This document shows, in pieces, positions 1 to 11,837 of a stretch of 64,000 bases of DNA; the stretch's first letter is position 1; the number at the start of each line of letters is the position of its first letter. The stretch covers positions 185,088,925 to 185,152,924 of the forward strand of contig CM041782.1 of assembly GCA_023374045.1 (NCBI GenBank), read 5' to 3'. The translations under genes were made by a program, and so were the position numbers. The stretch comes from Limonium bicolor (Eukaryota; Streptophyta; Magnoliopsida; Caryophyllales; Plumbaginaceae). Under the pieces are notes generated by a model that was given only the letters and a program-made list of their open reading frames with translations, made no database searches and had not been told where the DNA came from.

Positions 1-121
1 AGCCGAAGATACAGATTCTTCAGGGATACAGATTCTCAGCCGAAGATACAGATTCTTCAGGGATACAGATTCTCAGCCGAAGATACAGATTCTTCAGAGA
101 TACAGATTCTCAGCCAAAGAT
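1..121 (+). repeat. Tandem repeat, about 37 bp unit
   Basis: The unit carries agccgaagatacagattc and a second cagattct, repeated about three times from the window edge. The array is cut by the window start. It lies in the interior of element B. Confidence 0.85.
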
Positions 122-191
122 TCAGATTCACTAGAGCAGCAGAGCTCACCCGAATAGAAGAACTCGACCCAACACCAATTTTCAATCACTG

Positions 192-421
192 ATAGGTAGT
201 CAACGCCTTAGAATAGCTTGACATCATCTCATTCATTATAGGTAGTCAACGCCTTAGAATAGCTTGACATCATATCATCCTTATAGGTAGTCGGCGCCTT
301 AGAATAGTCTGACATTACTTCATTATTACCTTTAGGTGGTCGACGCCTTAGAACCGCTCGACACCCTTCCACTTTGCTCATAGGTAGTCAGCGCCTTAGA
401 ATAGCTCGACGCAACTTATCG
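192..421 (+). repeat. Tandem repeat, five units of about 46 bp
   Basis: Each unit contains ggtagtcaacgccttagaa followed by a variable spacer. The reverse complement of the unit forms a longer array at 36180-36590 in element B copy 2, so this is a family feature placed just before the 3' LTR. Confidence 0.9.
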
Positions 422-510
422 GATTGCATGTGTGGTCTTTTAGGATCCAAAATTTTGGGGTATCACTCAAGCATCAACTAGCCTTTTCATTTCCATTACA
501 AAGTCTAGTT

Positions 511-524
511 GACGGGGGGCAATC
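511..524 (+). other. Polypurine tract of element B copy 1
   Basis: gacggggggcaatc lies immediately before the LTR start TGTTATACCC. The exact reverse complement is next to the LTR of copy 2 (36038-36051). Such a tract primes plus-strand DNA synthesis in LTR retrotransposons. Confidence 0.85.
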
Positions 525-1017
525 TGTTATACCCAAAATTTCAACCCCCCCAGAAGAGAGTCTCTACTAATAGGCTAGTAGCGAGGGTTCCCAGTTCGAT
601 CGGCACATTTCAGAGTACTAGGGACAGCTTAGTCATCTCCAGGGGCATTTTCGTAATTTTTCAAGGCTCCTAAGCCCCCTATATGCTTTCTCTCTCCTCC
701 AAATAAGGGTCAAATCAATTCAAAATGCTGTGAAATTTTAACCCATGATAGAGGATGACATTTTAAGCATAATGGCGTTGGAATTTTGATTTTTCAAATT
801 TCCAATAATTTTCTAGTAATTTCTGATTGAATCTGACGAGAAATTGAATTTAAAAATATTCCAATATCCAAAAAAATCGATTCCACTTTAGAAAATTCAG
901 AAATATCATCCTTTACCCATATGTAAAATTTCATAATCAAATTCCTTTTGGAAGCCCTTGAGCTAAAACGTCGGTAAATCTCGGTTTTTACCGGATTTTT
1001 CTATCTTTAAGGAAGCC

Positions 1018-1025
1018 TATATAAG
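1018..1025 (+). promoter_or_regulatory. TATA box of element B LTR
   Basis: tatataag lies mid-LTR, about 490 bp from its start. The equivalent motif is kept in copy 2 (35515-35522) and in the truncated LTR (near 39470-39476), both reversed. Transcription would start about 30 bp downstream, near 1045-1055. Confidence 0.6.
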
Positions 1026-1105
1026 GAACCTTATCCCATGATCAAAGGAGGACCTCAAGAACCCTAGACTCTCAAAGAAGGCAGCCGTCTCTCTCTCTCC
1101 ACGTT

Positions 1106-1555
1106 TTGAACCCCAGAGCCACGATCAAACACCGAAATCTCACCAAAATCAACACCAAAACACATTTTTCAACTCCCACAACATCATCCATCATCAAACC
1201 CCCACCAAAACAGCACCAAAACGTGAAGAACATCAAGAACAACAAGGAGCCAGAAGCTGGGTTCGAAGTTCTTCTGGATCCGCCATCAACGAGGCCTCCG
1301 AAGAATCCCGACGTGAAGAATCCTCCTAAATTCGAAGGTAAAACAGGTTGCAATTCTACTTTTCTAACTCTCCACGACCTTATTAACTCTCTGTCAAATT
1401 TTGGGTTCAAACTAACCTTTTTACGCTTCTGTATTGCTAATTACTTTTGTTTCTGCCTTGTTACTTGTTCGCCAAGTTTCGTACATAATTCGACTTCAAA
1501 CTGCAATCTTTCAATTACTAACGAATTGTACACCTTTCAGGCTACACGTGCATAA
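1106..1555 (+). CDS. Small open frame in the LTR leader (doubtful gene)
   Basis: An open frame of 149 codons starts about 80 bp downstream of the TATA box inside the LTR. The N-terminal half is rich in Lys, Asn and Pro (NVKNIKNNKEPEAGFEVL) and the C-terminal half is hydrophobic. Similar in-frame peptides occur in the two minus-strand LTR copies (35026-35307 and 38980-39171), sharing a segment like HDLINSLSNFGFKLTF. I recognise no domain. It may be only the transcribed leader, with similarity due to shared descent. The codons are not clearly biased. Confidence 0.2.
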   Translation: MNPRATIKHRNLTKINTKTHFSTPTTSSIIKPPPKQHQNVKNIKNNKEPEAGFEVLLDPPSTRPPKNPDVKNPPKFEGKTGCNSTFLTLHDLINSLSNFGFKLTFLRFCIANYFCFCLVTCSPSFVHNSTSNCNLSITNELYTFQATRA

Positions 1556-1589
1556 ATTTTGAGCCGAAAACACCTTCGGGAACCACCAT

Positions 1590-1812
1590 AAAACCCCTGT
1601 CCGTGGGGCCACGGACACCCACGGACGGACGGCGGCGGGATTTAAAAATTTTAAAAATTTAGGTTTTGTTAAACTATGTCCGGGCCTACGGACATCCTGT
1701 CCGTGGCCCCGGACTTCTCATTTTTTGTTTTCTGTTTAATTCGACTTTTATTTTCACATAGATTAACTAGGGTCCGTGGTTACGGACATTAGGTCCGTGG
1801 CTACGGACGGAA
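1590..1812 (+). repeat. GTCCG/CGGAC inverted-repeat array in element B LTR
   Basis: Multiple close copies of gtccgtgg and its complement ccacggac lie in an otherwise AT-rich LTR, giving several potential hairpins. Equivalent arrays are at 34672-34935 and 38727-38895 in copy 2. Confidence 0.85.
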
Positions 1813-2235
1813 ACAAAATTTGACCTAATTCTGCCTCCGAAACCCTAGTTTAGGTAATTTCAACTTTCACTTTTATTTTCAGTCAAAAAATGCTAAAAAA
1901 TAAAAAAAACAGAAGCGCGCACTTAGGTTAAAAACGACTCGTAATAAGCCGTAATTAAACTAAGTAGAGGAAAAACGACTTCTAGGGGTAATGAAAGTAA
2001 TTGAACCCTAATTAAGTCGAATATCAAGCCCCCGAACCCGAACTCTCCTTTCCTAATTTAATCTAGGTCAAAATTAGGTGGCGACTCATAATAGGTTCCA
2101 GTGAGCTAGCTTAGGTTTTAATAATTATTGTTATATGACATAGTTATTAATCTTAGGCTATAAGTGGACCTAAAACCTGATTAGATCCCAATCAAATTAA
2201 TCCACATAGGGTAGGGTTTAAAATCGAGGCTCACA

Positions 2236-2302
2236 GCTGTGAGACGTTTTTATTTATTGCTACGTGAGGGATTATATTGTGATTATGGAGAAGGGTGTTA
2301 CA
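2236..2302 (+). repeat. 3' terminal piece of an unidentified LTR
   Basis: The 67 bp end in gaagggtgttaca, a typical chromovirus LTR terminus, directly against interrupted reverse transcriptase coding sequence that begins cttcatgg. The best reading is that another LTR element inserted in the Tekay RT and was itself split by element B at 2235/2236. The rest is beyond the left edge or absent. Confidence 0.55.
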
Positions 2303-3155
2303 CTTCATGGACCTCATGAACCAGATCTTCAATCCCTATCTAGACCGGTTTGTGGTGGTATTTATAGACGATATCCTCATCTACTCCAGGGATGAGGAAG
2401 AGCACGAGGAGCACCTGAGATCAGTCTTACAGATTTTGAGAGAGCAGCAGCTTTACGCCAAGCTAACTAAGTATGACTTTTGGTTGGACCGAGTGGCATT
2501 CCTAGGCCACATCGTCACCAAGGACGGAATCTCAGTGGATCCGGCAAAGATCCAAGCGGTGAAAGAGTGGCCAAAACCGAGCAATCTGACGGAGGTTCGC
2601 AGTTTCTTGGGTCTAGCGGGGTACTACAGACGTTTTGTGAAGGATTTCTCAAAGATAGCTAGACCCCTCACAAACCTCATGAAGAAAGTAACCAAGTTTC
2701 AGTGGGATGATGACTGTGAGAAGGCGTTTCTGACGTTGAAGGAAAGGTTGACCACAACCCCAGTGTTGACTTTGCCTTCGGGGACAGACGGATTCGAGGT
2801 CGTCAGCGATGCTTCCAAGTATGGCTTGGGGTGTGTCTTGATGCAGCATGGGAAAGTCATAGCCTACGCATCGAGACAGCTGAAGGAGTACGAGACCAGA
2901 TACCCGACGCACGACCTAGAGCTTGCAGCAGCAGTCTTCGCCCTGAAGATTTGGAGGCACTACTTGTATGGAGTTTCCTGCAAGATCTACACCGACCACA
3001 AAAGCCTCAAGTACATCTTCACTCAGAAGGAACTAAATATGAGGCAGAGGAGATGGTTGGAACTGATCAAGGACTATGATTTGGAGATCTTATATCATGA
3101 GGGGAAGTCTAACCTAGTGGCCGATGCTTTGAGTAGGAAGAAAGTCATTCTGTGA
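2303..3155 (+). pseudogene. Tekay-type chromovirus pol fragment: reverse transcriptase C-terminal part and RNase H
   Basis: This is part of a Ty3/gypsy polyprotein. The sequence starts inside the RT at FMDLMNQIF and contains the catalytic YxDD-type box as FIDDILIYS, then [14 protein letters not shown] and the thumb region. An RNase H-like domain follows, with [22 protein letters not shown] and a C-terminal DALSRKK. Gag, protease and the RT fingers are missing because another LTR element interrupts the gene at 2302/2303. The frame ends in TGA at 3153-3155, where intact relatives continue into the integrase. The enzyme would copy RNA to DNA in a cytoplasmic particle, but this copy is inactive as it stands. 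Lineage assignment rests on the downstream chromodomain. Confidence 0.9.
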
Positions 3156-3961
3156 ATTCGATGTGGGTTCTTCCAGACGAGCTAGTTCGTGACTTTGAGA
3201 AGCTGAACTTGAAGTGATGGAGGCGGGAAGTGAGGAGGGGGAGGAGTAGAGCGTGAGGTGAGGTTGTACCATATGAGTGTCTCTTCCGACATTTATGGGG
3301 AGATACTCAAGGGACAGCCTGGTGATGCGAAGTTGGAGCGCATCAAAGAGAAGATGAAGGAAGGAAAGCTGAAGGGTTTGAGACCCACAGTGACGGCAGT
3401 CTGAGGTTTAGAGGCCGATGGTGTGTACCTCAGGGGTGCGTGGAGGTAAAGGAGAGACTGATGAGGGAGGCTCATAACACTCCCTATTCAGTTCATCCTG
3501 GTGGTGATAAGTTGTATAAGAACCTAAAGAAGATGTTTTGGTGGCCTAAGATGAAGAGGGAAGTTGCAGAGTTTGTGTCGAGATGCCTTACCTGCCAGAA
3601 GGTCAAATTCGAGCACAGAGGACGGGAGGTTTATTGCAGCGTGGAGGTCCCAAAGTGGAAGTGGTACTCCATTTCCATGGACTTTGTGATGGGTTTACCA
3701 CCGGCGAAGGGAGGAGTTAATCAGATTTGGGTAATAGTGGACCGACTCACTAAATCTGCACGGTTTATACCCATGAAGAAGACGTGGTCCATGAGCCAGT
3801 TGGTGGATGCTTACATCAGAAATGTGGTGAGATATCACGGGGTACTTGAGACCATCATTTCAGACAGAGATTCGAGGTTCTTAGCTCATTTCTGGCAGCA
3901 GTTTCAGAAGGCGATGGGCACCAAAGTTGAAGTTGAGCACTGCGTTTCACCCAGCCACTGA
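3156..3961 (+). pseudogene. Tekay-type integrase, N-terminal and core part (frameshifted)
   Basis: The first 280 bp after the RNase H stop carry several stops in all frames and correspond to the tether before the integrase. An open frame at 3440-3961 holds the zinc-binding HHCC region (H in AHNTPYSVHPGG, then CLTCQKVK), the first catalytic Asp in SMDFVMGLP, VDRLTKSARFI, and the second Asp in SDRDSRF. The frame is lost near 3925-3960: the end reads as an unrelated tail, while the family sequence continues in another frame from 3927. At least two frameshifts therefore separate this part from its neighbours. Confidence 0.88.
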
Positions 3962-4742
3962 TGGTCAGACAGAGAGAACCATCCAGACATTGGAGGACAT
4001 GCTTCGAGCATGTGTGATGGATTTCCAGGGTTCGTGGGCAGATATGCTACATCTGATAGAGTTCTCTTATAACAACAGTTACCACACCAGCATCAAGATG
4101 GCTCCTTATGAGGCTTTGTATGGGAGGAAGTGTAGGACACCGCTATGTTGGAGCGACATTAGTGAGACTGTTGTTTTGGGACCTCAGTTGATAGAAGAGA
4201 CTATGGAGCAAGTCCGGATGATCCAGAGACGAATGAAGGCAGCCCAAGACAGGCAGAAGTACTATGCCGATCTCAAGCGCAAACCAGTTGAGTTCGAGGT
4301 GGGAGATAGAGTTTTTCTGAAAGTATCGCCCATGAGAGGAGTAACCAGGTTCGGGAAGAAAGGGAAGCTCAGTCCCAAGTTCGTTGGACCCTATGAGATC
4401 TTGGAGAGGGTTGGAGAAGTGGCATACCGGCTAGCGCTTCCTTGTGAACTGGAGAAAGTTCACAACGTCTTCCATGTATCCCAGTTGAAGCGGTATGTTC
4501 CCGACCCTTTGCATGTGTTGCAGCCAGAGGTCTTGGAGCTGGAGCAGAATCTATCCTATGAGGAGTACCCCATCAAAGTAATGGACACTAAGACCAGGGA
4601 GACACGATTGAAGTCCATCCGTATGGTCAAAGTCTTATGGGCTAATCATGGAACCGTAGAGGCTACATGGGAGGTAGAGGAGGAAATGAGGAAGAAATAC
4701 CCACAGCTTTTCGATCAGGTAACCACTCGAGCCAGTATCTAG
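3927..4742 (+). pseudogene. Tekay-type integrase C-terminal part with chromodomain
   Basis: The frame opens just after the frameshift with [17 protein letters not shown], which includes the third catalytic residue (the Glu of the D,D-35-E triad). Next come [23 protein letters not shown], the [19 protein letters not shown] module and [13 protein letters not shown]. The last about 45 residues form a chromodomain-like segment ([25 protein letters not shown]), which in chromoviruses steers integration toward heterochromatin. This tail is the main reason for the Tekay/Del assignment. The frame is intact to a TAG at 4740. Confidence 0.92.
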
Positions 4743-4772
4743 TTTAGCAACTTCTCGCCTTATGGATGAGTT

Positions 4773-4812
4773 TTAGCTTCGAGGGCGAAGCTTTCTTTTA
4801 AGGGGGATGAGA
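4773..4812 (+). other. Hairpin and polypurine tract of the + Tekay element
   Basis: agcttcgagggcgaagct can form a short stem. It is followed by cttttaagggggatgaga, the PPT just before the LTR start TGAAATACCCG. A hairpin-plus-PPT of the same plan precedes the LTR in the minus-strand Tekay copies (56183-56225). Confidence 0.8.
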
Positions 4813-7234
4813 TGAAATACCCGGGAATTTGAAGTTAGGAGTACGAAAATATATAGTCAGAATAATAAGTCCGAATTAGTAATATAGTGGCCCAGGGAAA
4901 CTAACGATACTCCTATATTAACTTATTTCCTCTTCCTAGAACTTTCCTCTCCACATTTATTCATTTTAAATACATAGAGTTCTAATTCAAATTGACTTTC
5001 TCTTTGTACTTAATTAATTTCTAGAATTCAAATCTGAGTTTACTTCCTATTAGTAATTATCTCTGATTATAGAGTTCGAATCCCATTTGACTTCTTCAAA
5101 TTAATTTATATATATTTTGTTATTAGTATTCTAGAACTCTCTCTAACGCAATTATAATTCCCTTGCTAGTATTATTACTTTACTTTATTTAATTTATTTT
5201 CCTTCCTGATGTTCCTCAACGTTATGTTGTTGTATAGGTTCCCTACAAACAAATTACAATGTTAAGTATTTATTTTGATTTCCTTTTCTGAGTTATTTGT
5301 ATTTCGTATTTATTTAAATCTTTTGTTTTAAGATAGTAATCTTTAACTTGTTTAACAATATCGATTTCCCTTATTCCTATAATTTACTTATTTATATAAC
5401 GACCTTCCCCACTACGGTCTACCTTCATCACGACGCTTCTACGCTTTTGCTCTACCAAAAACTTATTCACGTATCTTCTTCCTTGAGTTCTTATAATTCG
5501 CGTTCTCCATTCTACCTTCGGTGTTCTTCACTCTACCCTTGCTGGATCGTTCCCTTGGTGCCAATTAGGAGCTTTGTTGGGTAATGTATTCTACTTAGTT
5601 ACTTAGTCATCTATTCATGGCTTGACGAATTCTGATTGTTAATTTTGGTTACCTAGACGTCGATATCGTTGACGAGTGCTATCAATAGTCCAGAGAAGTT
5701 GGGTTCTTGAGGGATTTGGTTGTTCCAGGTAAATTCTATGCTCAATGGTTTTGATTGTGGTTTTGCGAAATATTGGAAAAGGGTTCGTTGTGTTTTATCT
5801 CGGTTATGGTTTGGAGATTTGGGATTATTCCCCACGTTTTGGAATTGAGGAATTGGATTGAGATTGTGGTGTTCAATTGTGGTTTTGGGAGTCTTTCACA
5901 GGTTGTATTCTGTTGTTTGGGAGCCCATAGGTGCTCCCCATTATTGATATTATTTGCGCTGCACACATTGTTGCAGTTAAGCTCTATGATGTACTTTATG
6001 TTACTGCTGTTTCATAGGGGGTGTGCACACTTAAGGACTTAGGGTGAGGTGGTTGTTTGACGGTCCCATAGGTGACTGTCCTGGAATTGTTGTTTGGGGT
6101 CCCACAGGTGACCCCGTGTTCGGAATTGTGGTTATTACTCCCTGTTGAAAGCTCCCTACTGCAGTTCGGTATTGTTATGTTTTTCTGGAAATTCACTAAC
6201 TATTCAGTAAACCTTCCCATCTGATTGTTAAAGGCAATGGTGTTCTAAAATGTATTTTACAGCTTGAGGTGGAATTTACTCAGTTTTTCTGATTTGTGCG
6301 ATCCTTTCTGTGTTTTGTCTGTGTTTTATGATTGCAGGTATGGATGACTAGCTGAGGGGATCGGGACAGCGAATCACATAGTTTATGACCACGTAATAAT
6401 AAGGCGATGTCTTGAATTTTAGTGTTTTAGAGATGTTGTTATGTTCTCAAGGTTTTTATACATTAACGTTATTTTGCTTTCGCATAATTTGAAAGTTAAC
6501 TTTGGTTTTAATGTTGTTTAGTTCATCAGCCTGAGCACCCATGGGTATTGGGTGTGGCGGTAATGCCCTGGATATTTTGAGATCCACTGCTATATTGAAG
6601 GTTATGTGCATTTCAGTTTTTGGTTAACTAAGTTAATTGCTCTTTGAATCAGTTTTATCAAGTTTGTGGTTGTATTGAGTTTTATTAATGACTTCTTCTG
6701 CTCGAGAGATTCTCTTGTTGTTATTATGTTTTGCATAAGTATTTCTAATGGTTTTTGGGTTCTATCTCTGTATTTACAACTGCACTTAAGGACCTGTCCA
6801 AACGTCCGTCCGGACATCAATGTTCGGACAGGCCCCGAATGTTTCAAGTGTTTTCTTCGTTTGGCTGTGTCCAAACATATGTCCGAACTTCAAAGTTCGG
6901 ACATCATGCGAGGATGGGTTCGGATTGCAAGTCTCGACCTATGTCCGAACTTGCAAGTCCGGACCAATGTTCAGACCACGTAAGGTTTTTCCGGAGTTTT
7001 AAAAGTTCGACTTGTGTCCGAACTTCGAAGTCCGGACACAAGTTCGGACATTTGGTTTTCCGCAGTCTATTTCTCTTCGGCTTGTGTCCGAACTTGCCAT
7101 TTCCGGACACAAGTTCGGACCAACCTTGTTTTGCTCTTCTAGGACTCGTTTGGAGTCCGATTTTAATGCCGTTTGCGCCGTTAGATTTGTATTTTCATAA
7201 GCTATGTTTTGAGGTAAAAATCCAGGGTGTTACA
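4813..7234 (+). repeat. 3' LTR of the + Tekay element
   Basis: The LTR starts TGAAATACCCGGG straight after the PPT and ends CCAGGGTGTTACA, about 2.42 kb. It is AT-rich apart from an inverted-repeat array at 6785-7125. Downstream the sequence changes at once to the interior of Tekay-N copy 1 on the other strand, consistent with insertion there. The TSD cannot be tested because the 5' LTR is outside the window. Confidence 0.85.
6785..7125 (+). repeat. GTCCGAAC/GTTCGGAC inverted-repeat array in Tekay LTR
   Basis: About five units pair gtccgaactt with aagtccggac or agttcggaca a few bases apart, each able to form a hairpin. The array produces several overlapping spurious reading frames with similar peptides on both strands; these are not genes. 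Confidence 0.85.
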
Positions 7235-8253
7235 CATAGGTCTATGTAACACAACAACATTTAGACTCATAGGTCTTGATAACATACACTTTTGGAACAC
7301 AAGGTCAAAATAATATTTATTACACATACCACACAACATGTCTTAGCATGTATGGCAACCAAAAATATCTTTTACATACACTGTGATCCCGCAGAACCCG
7401 GTCGCGATGGACACCTTCCGTCCCCGTTCCTTTGGGAGATCAAAACAATCACTTAAATTTAAAAATTTTCCTTGTGAGGTTAAGTAAGAGAACTTTAATT
7501 ATGTAAAGTATCTATCGACGTTTTATAAATACCAATTCAAAATCCTTTTTGAAAACACATACAACTCCAAGTCCAACTTATGCTCTTTGCTTCTTTTCTT
7601 AGCGTGGTTAGTTGTGACCACTTAAAGGGAGCTTCAAGAATCATCCAACCCTGATGTGATCAGCATCAGTGTTGAACTATCCTTCCACCCCAATTTGTGT
7701 TTGGCTTCCCTTGATCACATGCAAATCAAGTTCCACCTCCCACTTCATTTTCAAGCATCAAATAATACACTCATTTCCAATCTTCTATCTTGTTAGTCAT
7801 TCTAGTCATAATCATACATCTCCAAAGGATAGAACTTCGTCTATCAGTTATCTCCATACACTTTAATCCTGTTACCTAGGGAATCTTATTCTCACTAGGT
7901 TCTATGTCGGTTTCATACCCTTTTCATGAATCACTATATTGTATATATATACACATATTTTATCAAAATACAACACACGATTTTACATTTATACACTGTC
8001 GGGGTTTTTGTTCCCGGGAGTTTCTTTACTCCCTTACACTTGTACTTACACACAACAGTTAACAAACAAATACACTTATCACAATGGTATTCGCATCATC
8101 AGTGCACAATTACCACAATTAAACCATGAATGAATGCGTATGTTTATGTAACGCACGCACCAATCATCTAAAAAAATTATTTTGTGCTATGCACAACATA
8201 GTTCACGTACACTACGTACACTTGTACGGTAATACACACTAAGTGGTTTTGCG

Positions 8254-8273
8254 CTCTACCCCCCTTAAAAGGG
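8254..8273 (-). other. Internal polypurine-like tract (PPT2) of Tekay-N copy 1
   Basis: ctctaccccccttaaaaggg on +, a purine tract on the element strand, lies next to the chromodomain remnant. The same tract occurs at 57152-57168 (copy 2) and 25577-25595 (Tekay-3), each 0.4-1 kb inside the LTR-proximal PPT. Confidence 0.6.
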
Positions 8274-11200
8274 ATTATGCCCATGTAATCAATCACTGAA
8301 TCATTGGTTTAAAAAGTTCTACCATCGTGAAGTGTTTCAACTTCCACGCGGTCTGTTATACAATGTGTTCTGGTTAGAGGATCTTAACCATATTGGCGGT
8401 TTAGTTCCTAAACCAAGAATTCTAATTGGAGTTTGCTTTAACTCTTAACTGGTTTCGGTTCTGGCCCGTGAGGCTTCTAGGCATTAAAAATTAGCCGTTC
8501 ACTCATGTTCACCATGCACATTCAACACTTAAATCACTGGCTCACTAGTTTCTGCTGCGAAACTATAATAACTGTTGGGCTTAGTTTGCCCCATTCATTA
8601 TTTTTACTGTATTGTACATCCCCAATTATCACTTTTATCTTGGTAATAACGGTTTCCCAACTGATGCGTGGTATTTCTGACCATGAGCAAATTCGGTGAG
8701 TTTCAAAACTTTCCATCCACTTCTCTAATAATTTACTGTGTATACTGTTATGTGTTTCACAATGATTGACTTGTTTCCTTCCGACTTACTGTCGGTTGGG
8801 ATTGAGCTACCACCTAATGTGTAGTGCTCTTTCTGTTATTTCCCCACACTTGAGGTATATTCCATACCGATATCTAGTATTTAGTGCTACTGTAGTCACT
8901 TACTGTTAATCATGCCTCTACATCTGGTTTTGTACATGTACTCTTTCATTGGTACATCTTGCATTTCCTATGCATCAGTCACTATGGCGTTATACGCCGC
9001 TTTCTGTTTCCACCACAATTAACATTTCCGGAATCCTAGCTATCCCACTCGATCACTATTGCACAAGTGCAATACCAAAACACTCAGTCATACAGAGTGC
9101 AGAGGCGTAAACTCTTGGCAGTAAATCTCTTATTAGCAATGGGAATCCACACTGAGTTCTTTATCACATAGTACCAACTATTGGCTTATTGCCCAGTCTG
9201 TTTATCATCACTTACCTTGCATCTCCACTGAGTTTAACTCATAACTGGTCTTATCTGTCATATTATTATTTAACAACACTTATACAACGGTCGCTTGCTG
9301 CGCACCGTGCTCTTACTCATTGCATAACACTAACTTACATGGTATTTACTGTCACATTAACTTCCACACATATACTTACATCATTCGTATTATGGTTCGT
9401 CACTCATTTGGATGACTACTGAATGCTCCTTGAGCATTGATCATTCGAGTCACAAGCCGGCGTTATTCAGCTCGGTGCATCACTTTATAACCACATGCTA
9501 CTCAACTAACTGTTCTCTCGCAACGACAACATGGTCAATGCCTAACATGTTTCTTGAACCTGGTTCACATAACTACCGCTGTTGCGGTCTCACAATATCG
9601 AGAGGTATCCCCACTCTTAATGCAGTGGTTCGTTCTCCACTCTATTCACTTATACAACATAAACTTCTGTAATCAATCAAATTTACATAACATATCTTGC
9701 TTGTGGCTTAGTAGCCTTACTGCCTCGAGCTCTGCTCATTGTAGGCTGTTCATACACATTTACTTCTCTGTACAACATTACATGGTTTAGTGGTAGTATT
9801 GGGCTCCATTACAGGGTCATTGCGTCACGTTTCCTTTCATGGGATGTCCTTTAGGATTGTCAGTCCGTCTCCTGACAACTTATGTCTAAACTGGGTGTTA
9901 GTTTCAACCCTTGTGTTTCAGTCACGTTATTTCGTTCAACTATCGTTGATGCGAACACCCTTCAAGGATTGCTCCTGGGTGTTGTTAAGTTATGCCCTTA
10001 CATCTGGTTCGCACTTATTGGTATATTCAGTTAGCCACGCCGTTTTGCGTTCTTGACTGGCTTATTATCTTCTTCTGTGAAGATCAACATCTCCTGGTAG
10101 TGTAGGTACACATTTTGGGAGTTTCATCCCGTTCATTGCACATTAATGTGTCCACATTAAGCATCTGCTTGCCATGCACAGGCTGGGTCACCATTCCAGC
10201 TATCATACTTATCCCTGGGATCCTTAAGACATATGCTATGTCTTTACATAACAGTTAGTGCACTTCGTATTCCCTGACTCTTAAACATCTCCTTAAAATG
10301 AGTTTACTAATTCCTTTTAGTTTCGTTAACTTATCTGAGTTCCTTTACTTTAACCATTCTTGGTAATCCGTTACTCTTGTTTGACTTTTACTGCTGACCG
10401 TAGTATGGAGTCGACTACTTCCCGTGTTCCGGACTCTACTTGTATACATATGTGGGGTACCCTACTGATACATTACTGCTTACCCAACTAACCCATAAGT
10501 AGGTCTGTCAGGCCCACAAGCTCCTATCGGAGTGCGGTCGTCCCACATTACAGTTGGTACACTCGTAGTGTCCGTCACACGCCTAGGTGAAGTATTCTGT
10601 TGTCAACTCCCTTGTATTGTCCCGTGACAATATGCATTCCGTGCTTCCCGAATTTAATCAAGGGAAAGTCTCTCCACTGTTGTATCTTTATCAACTACCC
10701 TTGGGTTTACTGGTTTGGTTTTAAAAGAAGGTTTGAAAGAAGTATTGGTTTGAAAGAAAACTTCGGTTTTTAAAGAAAAGAGTTTGAAATAAAAATTTTC
10801 ATGGTTTCACAACGTCTTCTTGCCTTAACCAAGTCTAGCTTCTTGCTGACTGGTGTACTTCCAATTACAGAGGTTAGGCTATCAAGCCCTTCCACGGTTA
10901 TGATGATCTCACTTAACTTCATGGTACTTTACTAAGTACTTCGTATTCGCTAAAAATTCTCCCGAATAGCCCTGTTATAGCAGCACTTGCTATAGCAAGT
11001 GCGCCATGCTAACTGGCTATCGGTTAAACACACACACCGTTTGCGGTATCATTTTTACCTGCACTGTCATCAGTGGCCTTGTTGGCCCTCACTTGATCTT
11101 ACAGTCTTGACAATTGACCCTCTGGGTGACTTCTCACTGTATTCGCATGATAATCATTAACTAGGGCGTTTCCCATTCTGGAGACCCCTTTTTACTTAGT

Positions 11201-11820
11201 ATTGTTTCCTCTTCGTAGCCCGTTCCACGCATTTGTCGTGGTTACTGAGACTTGTCTCTTGTTTGGGCACTACGTTGTAGTTCCTTAGTCGGTTGGTATA
11301 CCGTTGGTGTATTATCTAACAAATGTGGTCCCGTAGACACTCGTCTCGGGTTTCATTAATTCACTTCTTGCCTGTTTCACAGTTGGTGCGTTGCAAGCTG
11401 GTTGTTCTCGACTGCTCGGCATGTCGACCCAGGTTGCCGGAAATTCTATTCTCCTAGGCATATGTTTCTTCATTCCTTGCTATCAAATGCAGTTAACCTT
11501 GTTCAGTTGGAAACCGTCTCCGGGATTCCCACTTTTCGGGATCTACTGTATGACAGGTTCTCCGTACTCACTGTGGTACTTAATAACAGCCAGATCGGGT
11601 ATTCCCGAGTAAGAGAGGACTTCCACCTCTCTGGCGTTCTTTCCCAAGTTATAAAACAGGGATTGTGGAGGGCGGGAAGGATATAGTAGGTTTTCAGTAT
11701 TCACTGGTAATTCCTAACTAGCGTATCTCTCACGCTATCACTCAACCCTTAACCCAAAGTACTAAAAGCCTAACTCGGTACTTCCTAAGCTCGGTAATTC
11801 AGTTATCAGAGTGAAGTATC

Positions 11821-11832
11821 GCTCTGATACCA
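11821..11832 (-). other. Primer binding site, initiator Met tRNA
   Basis: On the minus strand this reads TGGTATCAGAGC, the perfect complement of the 3' end of plant initiator methionine tRNA, five bases from the LTR end TGTTACA. It fixes the orientation of the element (minus) and the LTR boundary at 11838. Confidence 0.9.
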
Positions 11833-11837
11833 CTTTT

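Larger units (their letters stand above)
1..524 (+). mobile_element. 3' interior of element B, copy 1 (LTR retrotransposon)
   Basis: This non-coding stretch lies upstream of the polypurine tract and 3' LTR of an LTR element here called B; the 5' part lies outside the window. It consists of two tandem arrays and a short spacer. The same arrangement occurs in reverse complement at 36038-36590 next to the LTR of element B copy 2, which identifies it as element interior rather than host DNA. No coding potential is visible. Confidence 0.8.
525..2235 (+). repeat. 3' LTR of element B copy 1
   Basis: The LTR runs from TGTTATACCCAAAATTT to GGCTCACA, about 1.71 kb. Its boundaries agree with the minus-strand LTR at 34242-36037, which has a confirmed TSD. 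Inside are a TATA box near 1018, a leader region, and a GC-rich array of inverted repeats at 1590-1812. It lies within the tail of another LTR that ends at 2302, and so is a nested insertion. Its left partner and TSD are outside the window. Confidence 0.9.
7235..11837 (-). pseudogene. Tekay-N copy 1: decayed interior
   Basis: About 4.6 kb of internal sequence of a minus-strand Tekay-type element with no intact pol frame. It runs between a PPT-like tract (8254-8273) and an initiator-Met primer site (11821-11832). Sequence near 8330-8450 aligns by eye with the integrase-chromodomain region of Tekay-3 (25660-25760) and of copy 2 (57240-57350), but with many stops. Long stretches match copy 2 (56290-61402), for example around 7620-7740 with 56540-56665, 10390-10490 with 57990-58090, and 10975-11020 with 60425-60470. 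The 3' end including the LTR-proximal PPT is missing at the junction with the + Tekay (7234/7235). I read it as a non-autonomous family with a fossil pol. Confidence 0.7.

Noticed and set aside
192..421. Possible CRISPR-like array of regularly spaced repeats
   Set aside because: Units diverge along their length, spacers are similar to one another, and the array belongs to a plant LTR element; there are no cas genes.
6666..7249. Several overlapping frames with peptides like CPNFEVRT and SGHKFG
   Set aside because: They come from the inverted-repeat array in the + Tekay LTR and occur in many frames and both strands.
9189..10056. Cluster of 77-88 codon + frames that could suggest a membrane protein
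   Set aside because: They lie in the decayed interior of Tekay-N copy 1, on the wrong strand for the element, and have no counterpart in copy 2.
11402..11686. 94-codon + frame with a possible host-gene look
   Set aside because: The homologous part of copy 2 (60900-61100) does not keep the frame, and the region is just inside the PBS of a minus-strand element.
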